Notes under the pieces: generated by a model | What the model saw: only the letters and a program-made list of their open reading frames with translations | The model's database searches: none | Told to the model about the DNA's origin: nothing | Part shown: positions 27,974-37,688 of the stretch, in pieces | Position numbering within the stretch: the stretch's first letter is position 1 | How the letters are laid out: each line of letters starts with the position of its first letter | NCBI GenBank assembly: GCA_963758335.1 | Contig: CAVWVF010000002.1 | Location: forward strand, 992,001-1,056,000 | Direction of reading: 5' to 3' | Length of the DNA stretch: 64,000 nt | Origin: Roseiarcus sp963758335 | GTDB lineage: Bacteria; Pseudomonadota; Alphaproteobacteria; Rhizobiales; Beijerinckiaceae | Translations under genes and position numbers: made by a program

Positions 27974-29388
27974 TTCACGGAAGAGTTTCGCTCGCGTTGG
28001 CGTAGAGGACGCCGTCCGTGACTCGCCTGTCGAGAAGCGCACGGAGGTGATGATGTCCCCGCCGTCGTCCTCGCCAGTTCGGCTATCCGTTGTCGTTTCG
28101 TGGACAGGTTCGCGGAGCCCAAGGTCTCCTCCCGTGTTTCCCGGCAACGGCTCTCATCCCGTGGCGCCCCCCTTCCCTCGCGCGGGTCCCGGTGAGCCCA
28201 GTTCCCCGCGGTCAGCGGTACTATGAAGGCGCTACGACTTCCCGCCTGCGCGTCCCCGGTCGCTTATCTGTTTCGCTTCCGGGGTCCGCGCGATCCTCCG
28301 CTTTTCGTGCTCGCCTTGGCGGCGCTCCCGGATGGTTGGAGGACCCAGCCGGGCCAGGGCATTTGGTCAGCCGGCCGCCCATTTGCCGGCACACTCTCAC
28401 TCGGACGCAGGCGGGATCTCACAGGTTCCCAGGCGATCCGTCCCATGCCTTGCCCCGGTCCAAGACCCCGGCCGGACCGACGATCCTCACCCTGACGGTG
28501 TCGTCGATGCTGCCCCCGCTCAACCCACAGCGAAGGCTCCAGCGATCAAAATTTCGAGGCTACTCACGCGGCTTCAGCACCTGCTGCCTACGCTTCACGA
28601 CGGGCGTCGCCGCACGCCATGCAAGGCTCGCTTCCGGCTGGTTGGCTGACCTTTGCCGGGAGGGAGTTGAACCCTCTGGATCGCGATGAAAGGTTTCAGA
28701 ACTTCATGTTCATTCTCCTCTCCTGAGCTTTCCCTGTCGCAAGGGTTGTAATCCCGGATGCCTTGGCCGCTGAGCAGGCCCCTGACCCGATTGGTGTGCT
28801 GAATGCGTTCCTTGAGCAGCGTGCCGCGCTCGCGGGTCAGCCGCCGGCGATCCTCTTCTTCCGGGCTCGGCGCGCGAACCATGGAGCAGACCCGCCGCTC
28901 GCCGCGAGCCCACGCCATCAGCGTCCGCAACAGCGTCTCGCCGTCGATCGCATCGGTCTTGGCTCGCCGATGCCGCCGGTCGACCGCAATCGAAGCCGCA
29001 TCGACCACGTGGCTCTCGATCCCCTCGGCGAGCAGCAGGCGATGGATCCAAAATCCGTCCAATCCCGCCTCCTGAATGACGATCGCTCTGATCGGCACGC
29101 CATAGCGCTGCTCGGCCTTCGCCCTCGACCGCGAAAGAAGGTCGAGCAGGCCGGCGCCGTCCCCACCCTCGACCACATGCCTGGAAAATTTCTCGCTGCC
29201 CGGACTGTTGATCGTCACAACCCATTTCGATTTGCTCAATTCGAGCGAGGCGAACAGCGTGATATCATTCGCGCGGGCGGTGGTCGCGACAACGGTCGCG
29301 GAGGTGATTAAATGCATCGGTTGCCTCCATGCTGGTGTGGAAGATCAGCCTACCAAGGGTCCGGCCGCCGTCCACCCGCATAGGATCT

Positions 29389-29690
29389 GTTATCGCCAAA
29401 ACGCCGCCTGTTATCGCCTGATAAGCGCAAAAACGCTCCCTGTTTCGCTCCTGTTATTGAGCCTGATCCCGGCGCGCCGCGCTTTCGCATAAACCATTGC
29501 AACCAAGACGTTTTTTCTGCCGAGAAGCGCGGCCGAAAGGGCGCGATTCCCCCTTTTTTCTCCCTGTTCGCAGGCAAATCGCCCTGTTCGGCGGGCGACC
29601 CGGGCCGCCGTTCTGCCCGCCAAGGCAGGGGCCCACGACCGGCCGCGGGCTTCTCGCGAGGGTCAAGAAATGGCGCCGTCATCGCTCAAC
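29389..29690. repeat. CCTGTT-rich repeat array, right of IS110 copy 3
   Basis: This is a diverged copy of 11360-11534 plus 13271-13390 in one piece: CTGTTATCGCC, CGCCTGTTATCGCCTGATAAG, CTCCCTGTTTCGCTCCTGTTATTG, then CTCCCTGTTCGCAGG and a GC-rich tail to AAATGGCGCCG. No gene is seen. It shows what the array looked like before the second IS110 entered the other copy. Confidence 0.7.
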
Positions 29691-29737
29691 GCCGGTCCTC
29701 CGAACGGAGCGCCGCCGGAGCTTAAGTCGACCTGAAA

Positions 29738-31262
29738 TCATTCCTCCTACAAGGACGAGGTCGTGGGCTGGCTCAAAGAGCTCGCCGACGACGTGCACGC
29801 GCACGGCGCGGCGGTGATGATCCAGGTCACCCATCTCGGCCGCCGGACGAGCTGGAGCAAGGCGGACTGGCTGCCGGTGATCGCGCCATCGCACGTGCGG
29901 GAGCCCGCCCACCGCGCCTTCCCGAAGGCCATGGAGGACTGGGACGTGGCGCGGGTCGTCGAGGCCTACGCCGACAGCGCCGAGCGTGTGAAGGCGGCCG
30001 GCCTCGACGGCCTGGAGCTCGAATGCTACGGGCACTTGATCGACCAGTTCTGGTCGCCCGCCACCAACAGGCGCGACGACGAATACGGCGGGTCGCTCGA
30101 GAACCGCATGCGCTTCGGCCTCGAGGTTTTGACCGCGATCCGCAAGCGGGTGGGAAGCGTTCTCCTCGTCGGCGTCCGGATGGTGTGCGACGAGGACTGG
30201 GACCGGGGCCTCTCGCGCGAGGAAGGCGTTTCGATCGCCAAGCGGCTCTCCGCCTCGGGCCTCATCGACTTCGTCAACGTGATCCGCGGCCATATCGACA
30301 CCGACGAAGCGCTCTCCCACGTCATTCCCGGGATGGGCGCGCGCTCCGCGCCCCACCTCGATTTCTCGGGCGAGATCCGCGCCGCGACGCGGATGCCGAC
30401 GTTCCATGCCGCCCGCATGACGTGGCGATGGCGCGGCACGCCATCGAAAGCGGCAAGCTCGACATGGTCGGCATGACCCGCGCCCATCTCGCTGATCCGC
30501 ATATCGCCCGTAAGGTCGCGGAAGGACGCGAGCACGAGATCAGGCCGTGCGTCGGCATGGGCTATTGCATCGACTCGATCTATTCCGGCGAGGCGGTCTG
30601 CATCCACAATGCGGCGACCGGGCGCGAGGCGACAATCCCGCACGTGATCGCAAGGAGCGCGGGGCCGAGGCGCAAGGTGGTCGTCGTCGGCGCGGGGCCG
30701 GCGGGGCTCGAGGCCGCCCGCGTCGCCGGCGAGCGCGGACACGAGGTCGTCGTGTTCGAGGCCGCCGCTCGGCCCGGCGGGCAGCTGCTGATCGCCGCCG
30801 GGCTCAAGCGACGACGCGAGACTCTGGGCATCGTCGACTGGCGCCTCGCCGAATGCGCGCGGCTCGGCGTCGTCATCCGCTGCAACACCTACGCCGAGGC
30901 GGCAGACGTCGTCGCGGAGAACCCGGATATCGTCGTCGTCGCGACGGGCGGCGTGCCGAACATGAGCTTTCTCGGCGCGGGCGAGGCCTTCGCCACCTCG
31001 ACCTGGGACATCCTGCGGTCAAGCCGGCGAGCCGGGTGCTGCTCTACGACAACAACGGCGCGCATCCCGGCATGACGGCGGCCGTGTTCATCGCGGAGGC
31101 GGGATCGAAGCTCGAGATCGTGACGCCCGAGCGCACGCTCGCTCCAGACGTCGGGGGTACGAACTACCCCGCCTATTTCCGCGCCCTCTCGCTCGCGGGA
31201 GCGACGATCGAAATCAATCTGCGGCTCGAGCGGCCGGAGCGGCGCGGCAATGCGGTCGCTCA
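29738..31262 (+). pseudogene. OYE/trimethylamine-dehydrogenase-like flavoprotein, decayed
   Basis: The remains of a three-cofactor oxidoreductase are read in at least three frames. An FMN TIM-barrel part comes first (VTHLGRRTSW, LECYGHLIDQFWSPATNRRDDEYGG, GLIDFVNVIRGHID). A Cys-rich iron-sulfur segment follows (IRPCVGMGYCIDSIYSGEAVCIHN), then an FAD/NAD Rossmann part (KVVVVGAGPAGLEAARVAGE). Frames change near 30420 and 31020. The N-terminus is missing on the side of the CCTGTT array, and the C-terminus passes directly into an ornithine-cyclodeaminase fragment. It was probably an amine or demethylating dehydrogenase. Confidence 0.8.
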
Positions 31263-32007
31263 GGGCCCAACATCCAATCAGTCGTCACGCTGTTCGACGC
31301 CGCGTGCGGGCGTCCGCTCGCCGCGATCCACGGCGAGAGCTTCACTCGCATGAAGACGGCGGCGGATTCGGCGCTTGCCGCGGACCTGCTCGCGAGGAAT
31401 GACGCCGCTCGCCGGCGGCCAGGCGAAGACCCATGTCCAGTTTCAGCGCGCTGTCCGTCCCTCCATCCGGCGCGTCTTGATCTGGAACCGGACCGCCGAA
31501 AGCGGCGAAAAGCTTGCTGCGGAGCTGAGGGAGGAAGGGATCGACGCCGAGGCGCTCGCCGATCCCGAGGCGGCCGTGCGCGCGGCGGAGGTCGTGAGTT
31601 GCCTGACCGCCTCCATCGATCCGGTGCTGCGCGGCGCCTGGCTCGAGGCCGGCGCCCATGTCGACCTCGTCGGCGGCTTCACCCCCGCGATGCGCGAGAG
31701 CGACGACGACGTGGTGCGGCGAGGCCGCCTTTTCGCCGACACCCTGCGCTTCACGCTGACCGCATTCGGCGACTACGCGACGCCGATCGCCCAGGGCGTG
31801 ATCGGGCGCGAAGCCGTCGAGGGCGATCTGTTCGATCTCTGCTCCGGGCGGATCCCGGGCCGGCGATCCGCCGAAGAGATCACCGTGTTCAAGAACGGAG
31901 GCGGAGGACATCTCGACCTGATCGTCGCCCGCGCGATCTGGGATCTGTGCGACGCCGCAGCTGCGGGCTCGCCGCAGGGCGCGGACTCGGAAATCGGCTT
32001 GGTCTAG
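31263..32007 (+). pseudogene. ornithine cyclodeaminase/mu-crystallin family fragment
   Basis: Conceptual translation in changing frames gives SVVTLFDAACGRPLAAIHGES and TRMKTAADSALAADLLAR, then from 31375 VRPSIRRVLIWNRTAESGEKLAAEL (NAD-binding strand), VVSCLTASIDPVLRGAWLEAGAHVDLVGGFTPAMRE and EITVFKNGGGGHLDLIVARAIWD. These are ornithine-cyclodeaminase/mu-crystallin blocks. The N-terminal substrate domain is missing and a frame change lies near 31380. It directly follows the flavoenzyme remnant, so both decayed together. Confidence 0.75.
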
Positions 32008-32343
32008 CCGCTCACTCGATCTCCGCCTGTGCCATAGGAGCGGCGCAAAGCTCGCTCGCTTTCCTCATCGGGCTTGCCGTGCGGGGACGCGCGGCCCCTT
32101 GCGGGGTCAATTGGTCGAATAGGCTCCCGGGCTATCGCCGAGGCCGTTCAGGCAGCGATCGGAGCCTGCGCCTTGCGGCGCTGAATCGGGTTTCGGAAGG
32201 GGAGCAGGGTTATTGTCGGTCGGACTCTCCGGCGCGGGGTTCTCTCCCGTAGATGGACCAGGGATCGGCGGACGCGCCGGCGGCCGCGGCCAGCCGTCCT
32301 CATAAGTCGCCGGGACGATCGGATTACGGTGACACGACCGTCT
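32008..32343. other. intergenic stretch, no gene seen
   Basis: I see no frame with coding features in these roughly 335 bp. The 3' edge carries TTACGGTGACA (32325-32335), a motif that recurs beside every RAYT-like remnant in the window. Confidence 0.5.
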
Positions 32344-32560
32344 TTACCCTTTTGCCTCGGCGCCCGCGATATCGCCCTTGGGCTTGCGTCCCCGCTTGCG
32401 GGGGGTGACGACGCGGTTGAGTCGGCGGCTGATTGCGTCCAGAAACGCGTCGTCGCCGAGCGGGCGGCCGATCAGCTCGCTCCGCCGCAGCGCGGCGAAG
32501 GCCGCGTCGTCCGCGTCCGTGAACGGCAGGCTCTGCTCCTGCCGGCCGGGCGGCGTCAGA
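32344..32560 (-). pseudogene. REP-associated tyrosine transposase (RAYT)-like C-terminal remnant
   Basis: The frame ending at 32344 reads DAAFAALRRSELIGRPLGDDAFLDAISRRL, then RKRGRKPKGDIAGAEAKG. The order RPLGDDxFLxxI...L and a final basic RKRGRKPK is the usual C-terminus of Y1/IS200-like RAYT proteins. The catalytic HUH and Tyr part is absent. Two similar C-termini lie at 39853 and 41510. TTACGGTGACA follows the stop. Confidence 0.55.
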
Positions 32561-32759
32561 TCCCATCACATGCGCCTCGCGACCTCAAAGAACAACCAGC
32601 TGCCAACCGCGATGCCAACAGGCCAGAGGATGAACGGATAAACGACGTCGGGCATCAGACCAAACCCCATGGTGTGGAGACGAACTTGCTACGCATGAGC
32701 CTGCTTCCGGCGCGCGTGAAACGATTGCGCCGCCGCCTCGTCGAGTTTCGACCGTTCGG

Positions 32760-33158
32760 TCAGAGAGGCGTGCCGAGCCCGACGGTCATTCCCTTACCGA
32801 CCTGAATCAGCATGGTCTTGATGAAATCCGGGGCGAGAAACCGGGCGCAAGCCTGGCCGTCCGCGACGAGCGCGAGCATCACGGACCCGCCCGAACTCGC
32901 CATGACGGCGCGGTCGCCGGGAGGAAGCGTCCGCGAAATCGGGGGCAGCGCAACATAGAGCGCACGGACGAATTGAAACTGCTCCGGCGTCAGATCGGTC
33001 ACCGTGGACACCGACTTGATTGCAGAGACGGGCACGCACTCCGGCGCTTCCTGATCCAGCCATCGGTCAAAGACGCCGGCGCCGCCGGCGCCGGCGAAAG
33101 CCGCGGTGCACGAAACAAGGCAACCCGCCGCAAGCGCGGCGACAATGATCGGCTTCAT
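32760..33158 (-). CDS. small secreted protein of unknown function
   Basis: The 132-residue product starts with a clear signal peptide (MKPIIVAALAAGCLVSCTAAFAGA), with cleavage likely after AFA. The mature part has two Cys (APECVPVSAI and GQACARFLAPDF), which could pair, and a helical segment DLTPEQFQFVRALYVALPPISRTLPPGD. No domain is recognised. It appears intact and is likely periplasmic or exported. The antisense frame of the next gene starts inside it. Confidence 0.6.
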   Translation of the reverse strand: MKPIIVAALAAGCLVSCTAAFAGAGGAGVFDRWLDQEAPECVPVSAIKSVSTVTDLTPEQFQFVRALYVALPPISRTLPPGDRAVMASSGGSVMLALVADGQACARFLAPDFIKTMLIQVGKGMTVGLGTPL

Positions 33159-33198
33159 GATGTCCTCGCTTGGTTACGTACGTTGAGCAAGTTAAGCG

Positions 33199-34292
33199 TA
33201 TGCCTCGCCTCGCTCCATTGGACGTCAGCAGCGACGACCCTCGCCTTTCTCGCGGCCTTATCGCCGCTCAGGCTCGTCGGACGAACGGCGCTGACGGGAT
33301 TGGCGGTGGGAGCCGCGGTCAGCATCAAGCAGACGGCGGCGTTTGAGGCGATCGTTGTGTTGTTCGCACTCGTCGGAGCGCCCGACGCCGCTGGACGTCG
33401 AACGACCGCGGTTCTCGCCTTCGTGTTCGGCGCCTGCATCGTCCCCGTCGGTATTCTCGTCTATTTCGCTTGGCACGGCGGAGCGCGAGCCCTGATCGAC
33501 GACGCCGTCATGGGCGCACTGGTGCGCCCGGCGAGCGCAGCCGAGGGACTGACCTTCATCGACGGCGTTTTGCTCTTCTTCCCGTTGCACCGCAGCATCC
33601 TGGCGTTGTTCGTGCTCGCCTGCCTCGCGTTGCTGCGGCGTCGCGCGCTTGCCGAAGCCTTACCCCGCGCGCCCCTCGCTGTTCTTGAAGCCTGGTTGCT
33701 CGCGGCGCTGCTCGCGACCCTTGTGCAGCGGTCGATGCATGCCGCTTATATTAGCCAGACGCTGCCGCCCGCGCTGCTGCTGGCGGGCCTTTGCGCGTCG
33801 CGCGCAACCCCGGAATTCGGTCGCGCGCCTGAATGGGCGCGCCTTGGCGCCCTCGCCTTGATGAGCCTTGCGATCCCGCTGAAATATTTCGGCGGCGACT
33901 CGACGAACCGTCATCCGACTCGGGCGATCGCCGAAGCGACGATGGCGATCCGCGCCACGAGGCCTTCCAATGCAGACAGGCTTTTCGCGGTGAACCGAGG
34001 CCTCTGGCTCAACGCCGCGACCGACCTCGATCCCCCAACACGGTATATCCACCCTGCGCACACGCTATGCGAGTTCGACCGGCAAAGCGGGCACACCCTG
34101 AGCGACGCCCTTGCCACAGCGCCGCGTTACATCGTTGTCGCCGATCGGCGGGTGCGCCTTTCCTGCGAGCGCTCCGAACGGTGGGACATGATCGCGGCGA
34201 CTCTGCGCAACGGCTATCGACTGATCGTGCACGCGGCGGAAGACAGCGAATCCTACGACGTCTATGAACGCGCAAAGTCGAGCGATCGTTGA
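33199..34292 (+). pseudogene. glycosyltransferase-39-like membrane protein, 5'-truncated
   Basis: The frame encodes at least six membrane helices (TTLAFLAALSPLRLVG, AFEAIVVLFALVGAP, TAVLAFVFGACIVPVGILVYFAW, SILALFVLACLALL, AVLEAWLLAALLATL, LGALALMSLAIPLKYF) and a soluble C-terminal domain ending VYERAKSSDR. This resembles the C-terminal half of PMT/ArnT-like dolichyl- or polyprenyl-phosphate sugar transferases. The catalytic first loop with its acidic pair is missing: upstream the frame is antisense to the secreted-protein gene. No start codon can be assigned. Confidence 0.6.
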
Positions 34293-34476
34293 TCCATCCA
34301 TTCATCGGAAGCCCAAGTTCATCAGCTTGTCTCTCATAGACCTGGAGCGTCGCCTGGAGTCCGACATATTGACAGTGCGCCAGCATCACGATCAGGGCTG
34401 CACAGCCTCTCAGAGCCGTGAAGCGCTCATCGATCCGATGCTTCCAGGCTCGGGCGTCGTGCGGCTTCGAAGGCAC
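34293..34476 (-). pseudogene. acyltransferase-3 (OafA-like) N-terminal fragment
   Basis: The frame from the ATG at 34476 reads RIDERFTALRGCAALIVMLAHCQYVGLQATLQVYERQ. The first part is the typical first helix of membrane O-acyltransferases (LRGxAAxxVxxxH with the active-site His). After about 55 residues it runs into the 3' end of the convergent glycosyltransferase remnant. Only the first helix remains. Confidence 0.6.
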
Positions 34477-34881
34477 ATCGATACCTCTTGCGTCGAGGCA
34501 GCAAGGCGACGTCGCAGCGGCGCGGAGGTCGCCCTGGATGTTCGACAGCCGACCGCGAACGGGCGTGCGCCGCTTCTACCGTCGGTACGCGCGGCGGGCT
34601 AACGCGCCGCTAAAGAAGCTTGTAAACGATTCTCGCTTTTCCTTACGTGACCGGTCGAATTCATGCTTTGTCAGCGAAATTGGTGTTTTCACGCGCCAGC
34701 GCCAGCAGGCCTTCATAATTCGTTTTGGTTCTTACAGCCTTTGTTTAATTTTGGGTGGTTTCCTTCTCGCCCTGTACGATGACGGCGTCCGGCCACGGCG
34801 GGGCTATTCGGCGGCGTCGACGTGACAGACATTGGAGACCGAGAGATGGTTCCCGATTCCAAGCAATCCAAGGTGAATAAA
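34477..34881. other. intergenic region upstream of the Flp pilins
   Basis: The first 130 bp are GC-rich without coding features. From about 34620 the composition turns AT-richer (TGTAAACGATTCTCGC, TAATTCGTTTTGGTTCTTACAGCC), as expected for a promoter region of the pilin gene that follows. No defined operator is seen. Confidence 0.4.
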
Positions 34882-35043
34882 ATGTGGTCTTTTCGTGACC
34901 TCGTTCGCGACGAAGACGGCGCCACGGGGATCGAATACGCCCTGATCGCCAGCTTGATCGCAATGGCCATCGTTACGGGAGTTCGGCTCATGGGCACGCA
35001 GCTGAGCACGGTGTATGTCGAGATCGGCAACGCGCTCAATTGA
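34882..35043 (+). CDS. flp: Flp/Fap-type pilin (first copy)
   Basis: This is a 53-residue type IVb pilin precursor: a short leader MWSFRDLVRDEDG, the prepilin peptidase site G-ATGI-EY and the hydrophobic helix ALIASLIAMAIVTGVRLMG, ending VYVEIGNALN. The start ATG at 34882 gives the same 13-residue leader as the second pilin; upstream GTG (34822) and ATG (34846) starts remain possible. Flp pilins assemble through the Tad secretion machinery into adhesive fibres. No tad/cpa genes lie in the window. Confidence 0.85.
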   Translation: MWSFRDLVRDEDGATGIEYALIASLIAMAIVTGVRLMGTQLSTVYVEIGNALN

Positions 35044-35424
35044 CCTCGGCCTGGAAGCACGGATTTCTGGAATCGTCGCGCCGGCCAAACAGGCATGTCG
35101 GCGACATTGCAATTTTTACACAATGTGACGTACTCAATACGTACCTTTTACAATAACGTCATCAGTAATTGTCAGATTAGAGATGACCTTGAGTCAATGT
35201 GACAGTTCATATGCTCTTCACATCTGCCAGTGACGCTTGGTAAGTGTATGGTCTGTTTCATATTTCTTAAATCAAGGTCGTCGTAATTTTCGGTGACCTG
35301 ATCCGACGGAAGAGATCATTAATTCATTGAGTGAATAGTCGAGCCGTGCCGCGCATGACTTGTCGCGCGGCGCGCAGTCCGGCGATCAAATCGAGGTCGA
35401 TCGCCGCATCTTGAGGAGCGCAGC
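35044..35424. other. AT-rich intergenic region between the two pilin genes
   Basis: The 380 bp are markedly lower in GC than their surroundings (CAATTTTTACACAATGTGACG, CGTACCTTTTACAATAACGTC). The second pilin lies at its 3' end, so it probably carries that gene's own promoter and 5' leader. No coding frame is convincing. Confidence 0.5.
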
Positions 35425-35586
35425 ATGAAACACGTCTTGAACTTCATCGGCAACGAGAGCGGCGCGACGGCGATCGAATACGCGCTGATCGCGAGTTTCA
35501 TTGCGGTCGCCATCATCGCCGCAGTCACGACGGTCGGACAGAAGGTGACCAATGTGTTCACCGAAGTCGGCAACGCTCTGAACTGA
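35425..35586 (+). CDS. flp: Flp/Fap-type pilin (second copy)
   Basis: This is a 53-residue prepilin: leader MKHVLNFIGNESG, processing motif G-ATAI-EY, helix ALIASFIAVAIIAAVTTVG and tail TNVFTEVGNALN. GAGGAG at 35413-35418 precedes the ATG. The paralogue at 34882 has the same length and the same final GNALN. The leader is closer to the classical Flp form than in the first copy, so this may be the major pilin. A hairpin terminator follows. Confidence 0.88.
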   Translation: MKHVLNFIGNESGATAIEYALIASFIAVAIIAAVTTVGQKVTNVFTEVGNALN

Positions 35587-35602
35587 GCGACGCCGACGGA
35601 CG

Positions 35603-35634
35603 AAAGAGGGGCGCTCTCCCCGTCGCCCCTCTTT
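35603..35634 (+). terminator. hairpin terminator after the second pilin
   Basis: AAAGAGGGGCG (35603-35613) pairs perfectly with CGCCCCTCTTT (35624-35634) around a 10-nt loop. It begins 16 bp past the pilin stop. The stem carries A's and T's at its base on both strands, so it may also terminate the convergent gene ending at 35680. Confidence 0.7.
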
Positions 35635-35679
35635 GCGTCCGGCATGGGCTCGCCTCCGCACGGAAACCCGGGCGAGAGG

Positions 35680-36279
35680 CTAGCGCTTAGCGTCCTTTCG
35701 ATTGGCCAGGTGCTGCTTGAAGTCGCCCATCGAAGCGAACTTGAACGTGCCTTCCTGCGTTTCCGCCTCGATCGAGCCATCGGCGAAGATCATGTAATTG
35801 GCGCCGCCGGAGGAATAGCGGCCGATGAGGCTGGGCGGGCCTTCCGGCGTTTCAATGGCGTGCTCGATCTCGCCGAGCGTCGGCAGATGGCCAGAGCGGT
35901 TTTCGTTGATCGGCTCCTCGGCCGCATCCGCCGTTAGCTCGCCGCCCTCTTCCGCCTGAGCGTCCTGCGCCTTGTGCCCTTCCTGCGTTTCGGCTTCCCC
36001 CGCGTCGGCGTGGGGAGCTGCGAACCAGGGTTCGACCGGCGCGGCTTCGGCGACGCCGTCGGCGCCGCCCGGCGGCTGGCGCGCCAGCTCCGTCAAGGCG
36101 TCGATCCGGCGGATCAGGACGCCGACGGCGAAAGCCAGGGTCGCCATGCAGACGGCGACTGCCCCGCCGAGCGCGTAGAGAATCCCGGCGCTGGTCGGCA
36201 GGAGATCGAGGCTCATATAGCCCCCAGCAAGACCCGCAACGAGCAGGACGAGGCTGAGCGCAAAGACCAAAAACGCCAT
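35680..36279 (-). CDS. membrane protein of unknown function, two transmembrane helices
   Basis: The 199-residue product has two N-terminal helices (MAFLVFALSLVLLVAGLAGGYM and AGILYALGGAVAVCMATLAFAVGVL), a short basic turn and an acidic low-complexity linker (GEAETQEGHKAQDAQAEEGGEL). The compact C-terminal motif IGRYSSGGANYMIFADGSIEAETQEGTFKFASMGDFKQHL follows. That last block looks like a small beta-rich cytosolic domain seen in uncharacterised Rhizobiales proteins. No function is proposed. It is convergent with the second pilin gene. Confidence 0.65.
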   Translation of the reverse strand: MAFLVFALSLVLLVAGLAGGYMSLDLLPTSAGILYALGGAVAVCMATLAFAVGVLIRRIDALTELARQPPGGADGVAEAAPVEPWFAAPHADAGEAETQEGHKAQDAQAEEGGELTADAAEEPINENRSGHLPTLGEIEHAIETPEGPPSLIGRYSSGGANYMIFADGSIEAETQEGTFKFASMGDFKQHLANRKDAKR

Positions 36280-36324
36280 GAAAGGCCTTCAACTTTTGCA
36301 TTGTGTCGAGAGCGCGGCGATCTC

Positions 36325-37038
36325 TCACTGATGGTCGCGCGCGCCGAAGATCGCGCTGCCGATGCGGACATAGGTCGCGCCGAGTTGCACCGCGAGGGGC
36401 CAATCCGCGCTCATTCCCATTGACAATTCGCTAATTCCGTTGCGTGCGGCGATGACGCCGAGCAGGGCGAAATGGGGCGAGGCCTGTTCGCCTTCCGGCG
36501 GAATCGCCATCAGCCCCTCGATCGCCAGACCGTATTTGTCCCGGCAAAGTGCGAGAAAGGCGTCAGCGTCCTCCGGCAGCACGCCCGCTTTCTGCGGCTC
36601 GGCCCCGGTGTTGACCTCGACGAACAGCCGCGGGCCCCGGCCGAGCCTCCGAATCTCGTTTGCGAGTGCGGCCGCGATCTTCTCCCGGTCGACCGTCTCG
36701 ATCACGTCGAAATTCTCGACCGCCTCGCGCGCCTTGTTGCTCTGCAGCGGGCCGATCAGGTGGAGTTCGATCGCCTTGCCGATCGAGGCGGCGCGGGCGC
36801 GCAGCTCCCGCCACTTGGGGACCGCCTCCTGCACCCGGTTCTCACCGAACCGCGTCTGCCCGCCGAGCGCGATGGTCGGCCAGACCTGGTCGGCGGAGAA
36901 GGTCTTGGAGACGGCGACGAGCTTCACCTGCTCGGGGCGCCGGCCGCAATCGCGCGCGCGAAGCGCGATCGCCTCGCGCAAAGTCGCAAGACGGGTCGTC
37001 GCGCCCAATGGGTCGTCGGGATGGGCGAGGTCGGTCAA
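36325..37038 (-). CDS. yggS: YggS/PLPBP family pyridoxal-phosphate homeostasis protein
   Basis: This 237-residue single-domain TIM-barrel protein binds pyridoxal 5'-phosphate without a known catalytic reaction and balances vitamin B6 and amino-acid pools. The PLP Lys is in VKLVAVSKTFSADQV. Further family blocks are FGENRVQEAVPKW, LHLIGPLQSNKAREAVENFDVIETVD, VEVNTGAEPQKAGVLPED, LSMGMSADWPLAVQLGATYVRIGSAIFG. The start ATG is at 37038. Length and motifs are complete. Confidence 0.92.
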   Translation of the reverse strand: MTDLAHPDDPLGATTRLATLREAIALRARDCGRRPEQVKLVAVSKTFSADQVWPTIALGGQTRFGENRVQEAVPKWRELRARAASIGKAIELHLIGPLQSNKAREAVENFDVIETVDREKIAAALANEIRRLGRGPRLFVEVNTGAEPQKAGVLPEDADAFLALCRDKYGLAIEGLMAIPPEGEQASPHFALLGVIAARNGISELSMGMSADWPLAVQLGATYVRIGSAIFGARDHQ

Positions 37039-37125
37039 CGTCGTCTCCTTTCGGTGGACCGAAACCCGCGTTCTTAGACGCCGCCTTCGGCGGCTCCTTG
37101 AGGCATGAGGGTTTCTACTGCAATC

Positions 37126-37200
37126 GCATACACTTACCCCGTCCTGAGGAGCGACGCGAAGGATCGTGTCTCGAAGGACGCGATCGAGGAGGCCAACCCG
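37126..37200. repeat. partial palindromic repeat (CGTCCTGAGGAG type)
   Basis: ACCCCGTCCTGAGGAGC, GCGAAGGATCGTGTCTCGAAGGACGCG and GAGGAGGCC resemble the mosaic repeat at 22530-22665. It lies between yggS and the rpmB leader in a 340-bp stretch that otherwise holds only the rpmB upstream region. Confidence 0.5.
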
Positions 37201-37378
37201 ATCCCCGCTTGCCGGAGCTCCGGATCATGCACAACTTGACGCGGAAAAACCCTTCCCCTATAGAACCGCGACCCATGAAGCCAGGGCCGGATCGACCGGC
37301 GGGACGCTCCTGACGGAAGCGGCCCGCCTTCTTGTTTGTCCGGCTCTCTCTAAAGATTTCTGCGAAGGATCCCGCGCG

Positions 37379-37684
37379 ATGTCACGCCGCTGCGAGCTGA
37401 CGGGCAAGGCCGTTCAATCCGGCAACAAAGTCAGCCACTCCAACCGCAAGACGCGGACGCGCTTCTTGCCAAATCTTGTTCACGTGACCCTCATCTCGGA
37501 GGCGCTCGAGCGCGCGGTCAGGCTTCGCGTCAGCGCCGCGGCGCTGCGCTCGGTCGAGCACCGCGGCGGCCTCGACAATTTCCTGATCAAGGCGCGCGAG
37601 GCGGAACTCTCTGACGGCGCCGCCGCGCTCAAGCGCAAGATCGCCAAGAAGCGGGCCGAGACGGAAGCCAAGGCGGCGGCCTGA
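37379..37684 (+). CDS. rpmB: 50S ribosomal protein L28
   Basis: The 101-residue protein starts MSRRCELTGKAVQSGNKVSHSNRKTRTRFLPNL, the unmistakable L28 N-terminus, and continues with VTLISEALERAVRLRVSAAALRSVEHRGGLDNFL and a basic tail. It is a large-subunit protein needed for 70S assembly. The alphaproteobacterial form is longer than the E. coli protein (78 residues), as here. A GAAGGAT Shine-Dalgarno-like sequence precedes the ATG at 37379. It is an intact core gene, convergent with eda. Confidence 0.97.
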   Translation: MSRRCELTGKAVQSGNKVSHSNRKTRTRFLPNLVHVTLISEALERAVRLRVSAAALRSVEHRGGLDNFLIKAREAELSDGAAALKRKIAKKRAETEAKAAA

Positions 37685-37688
37685 ACTT

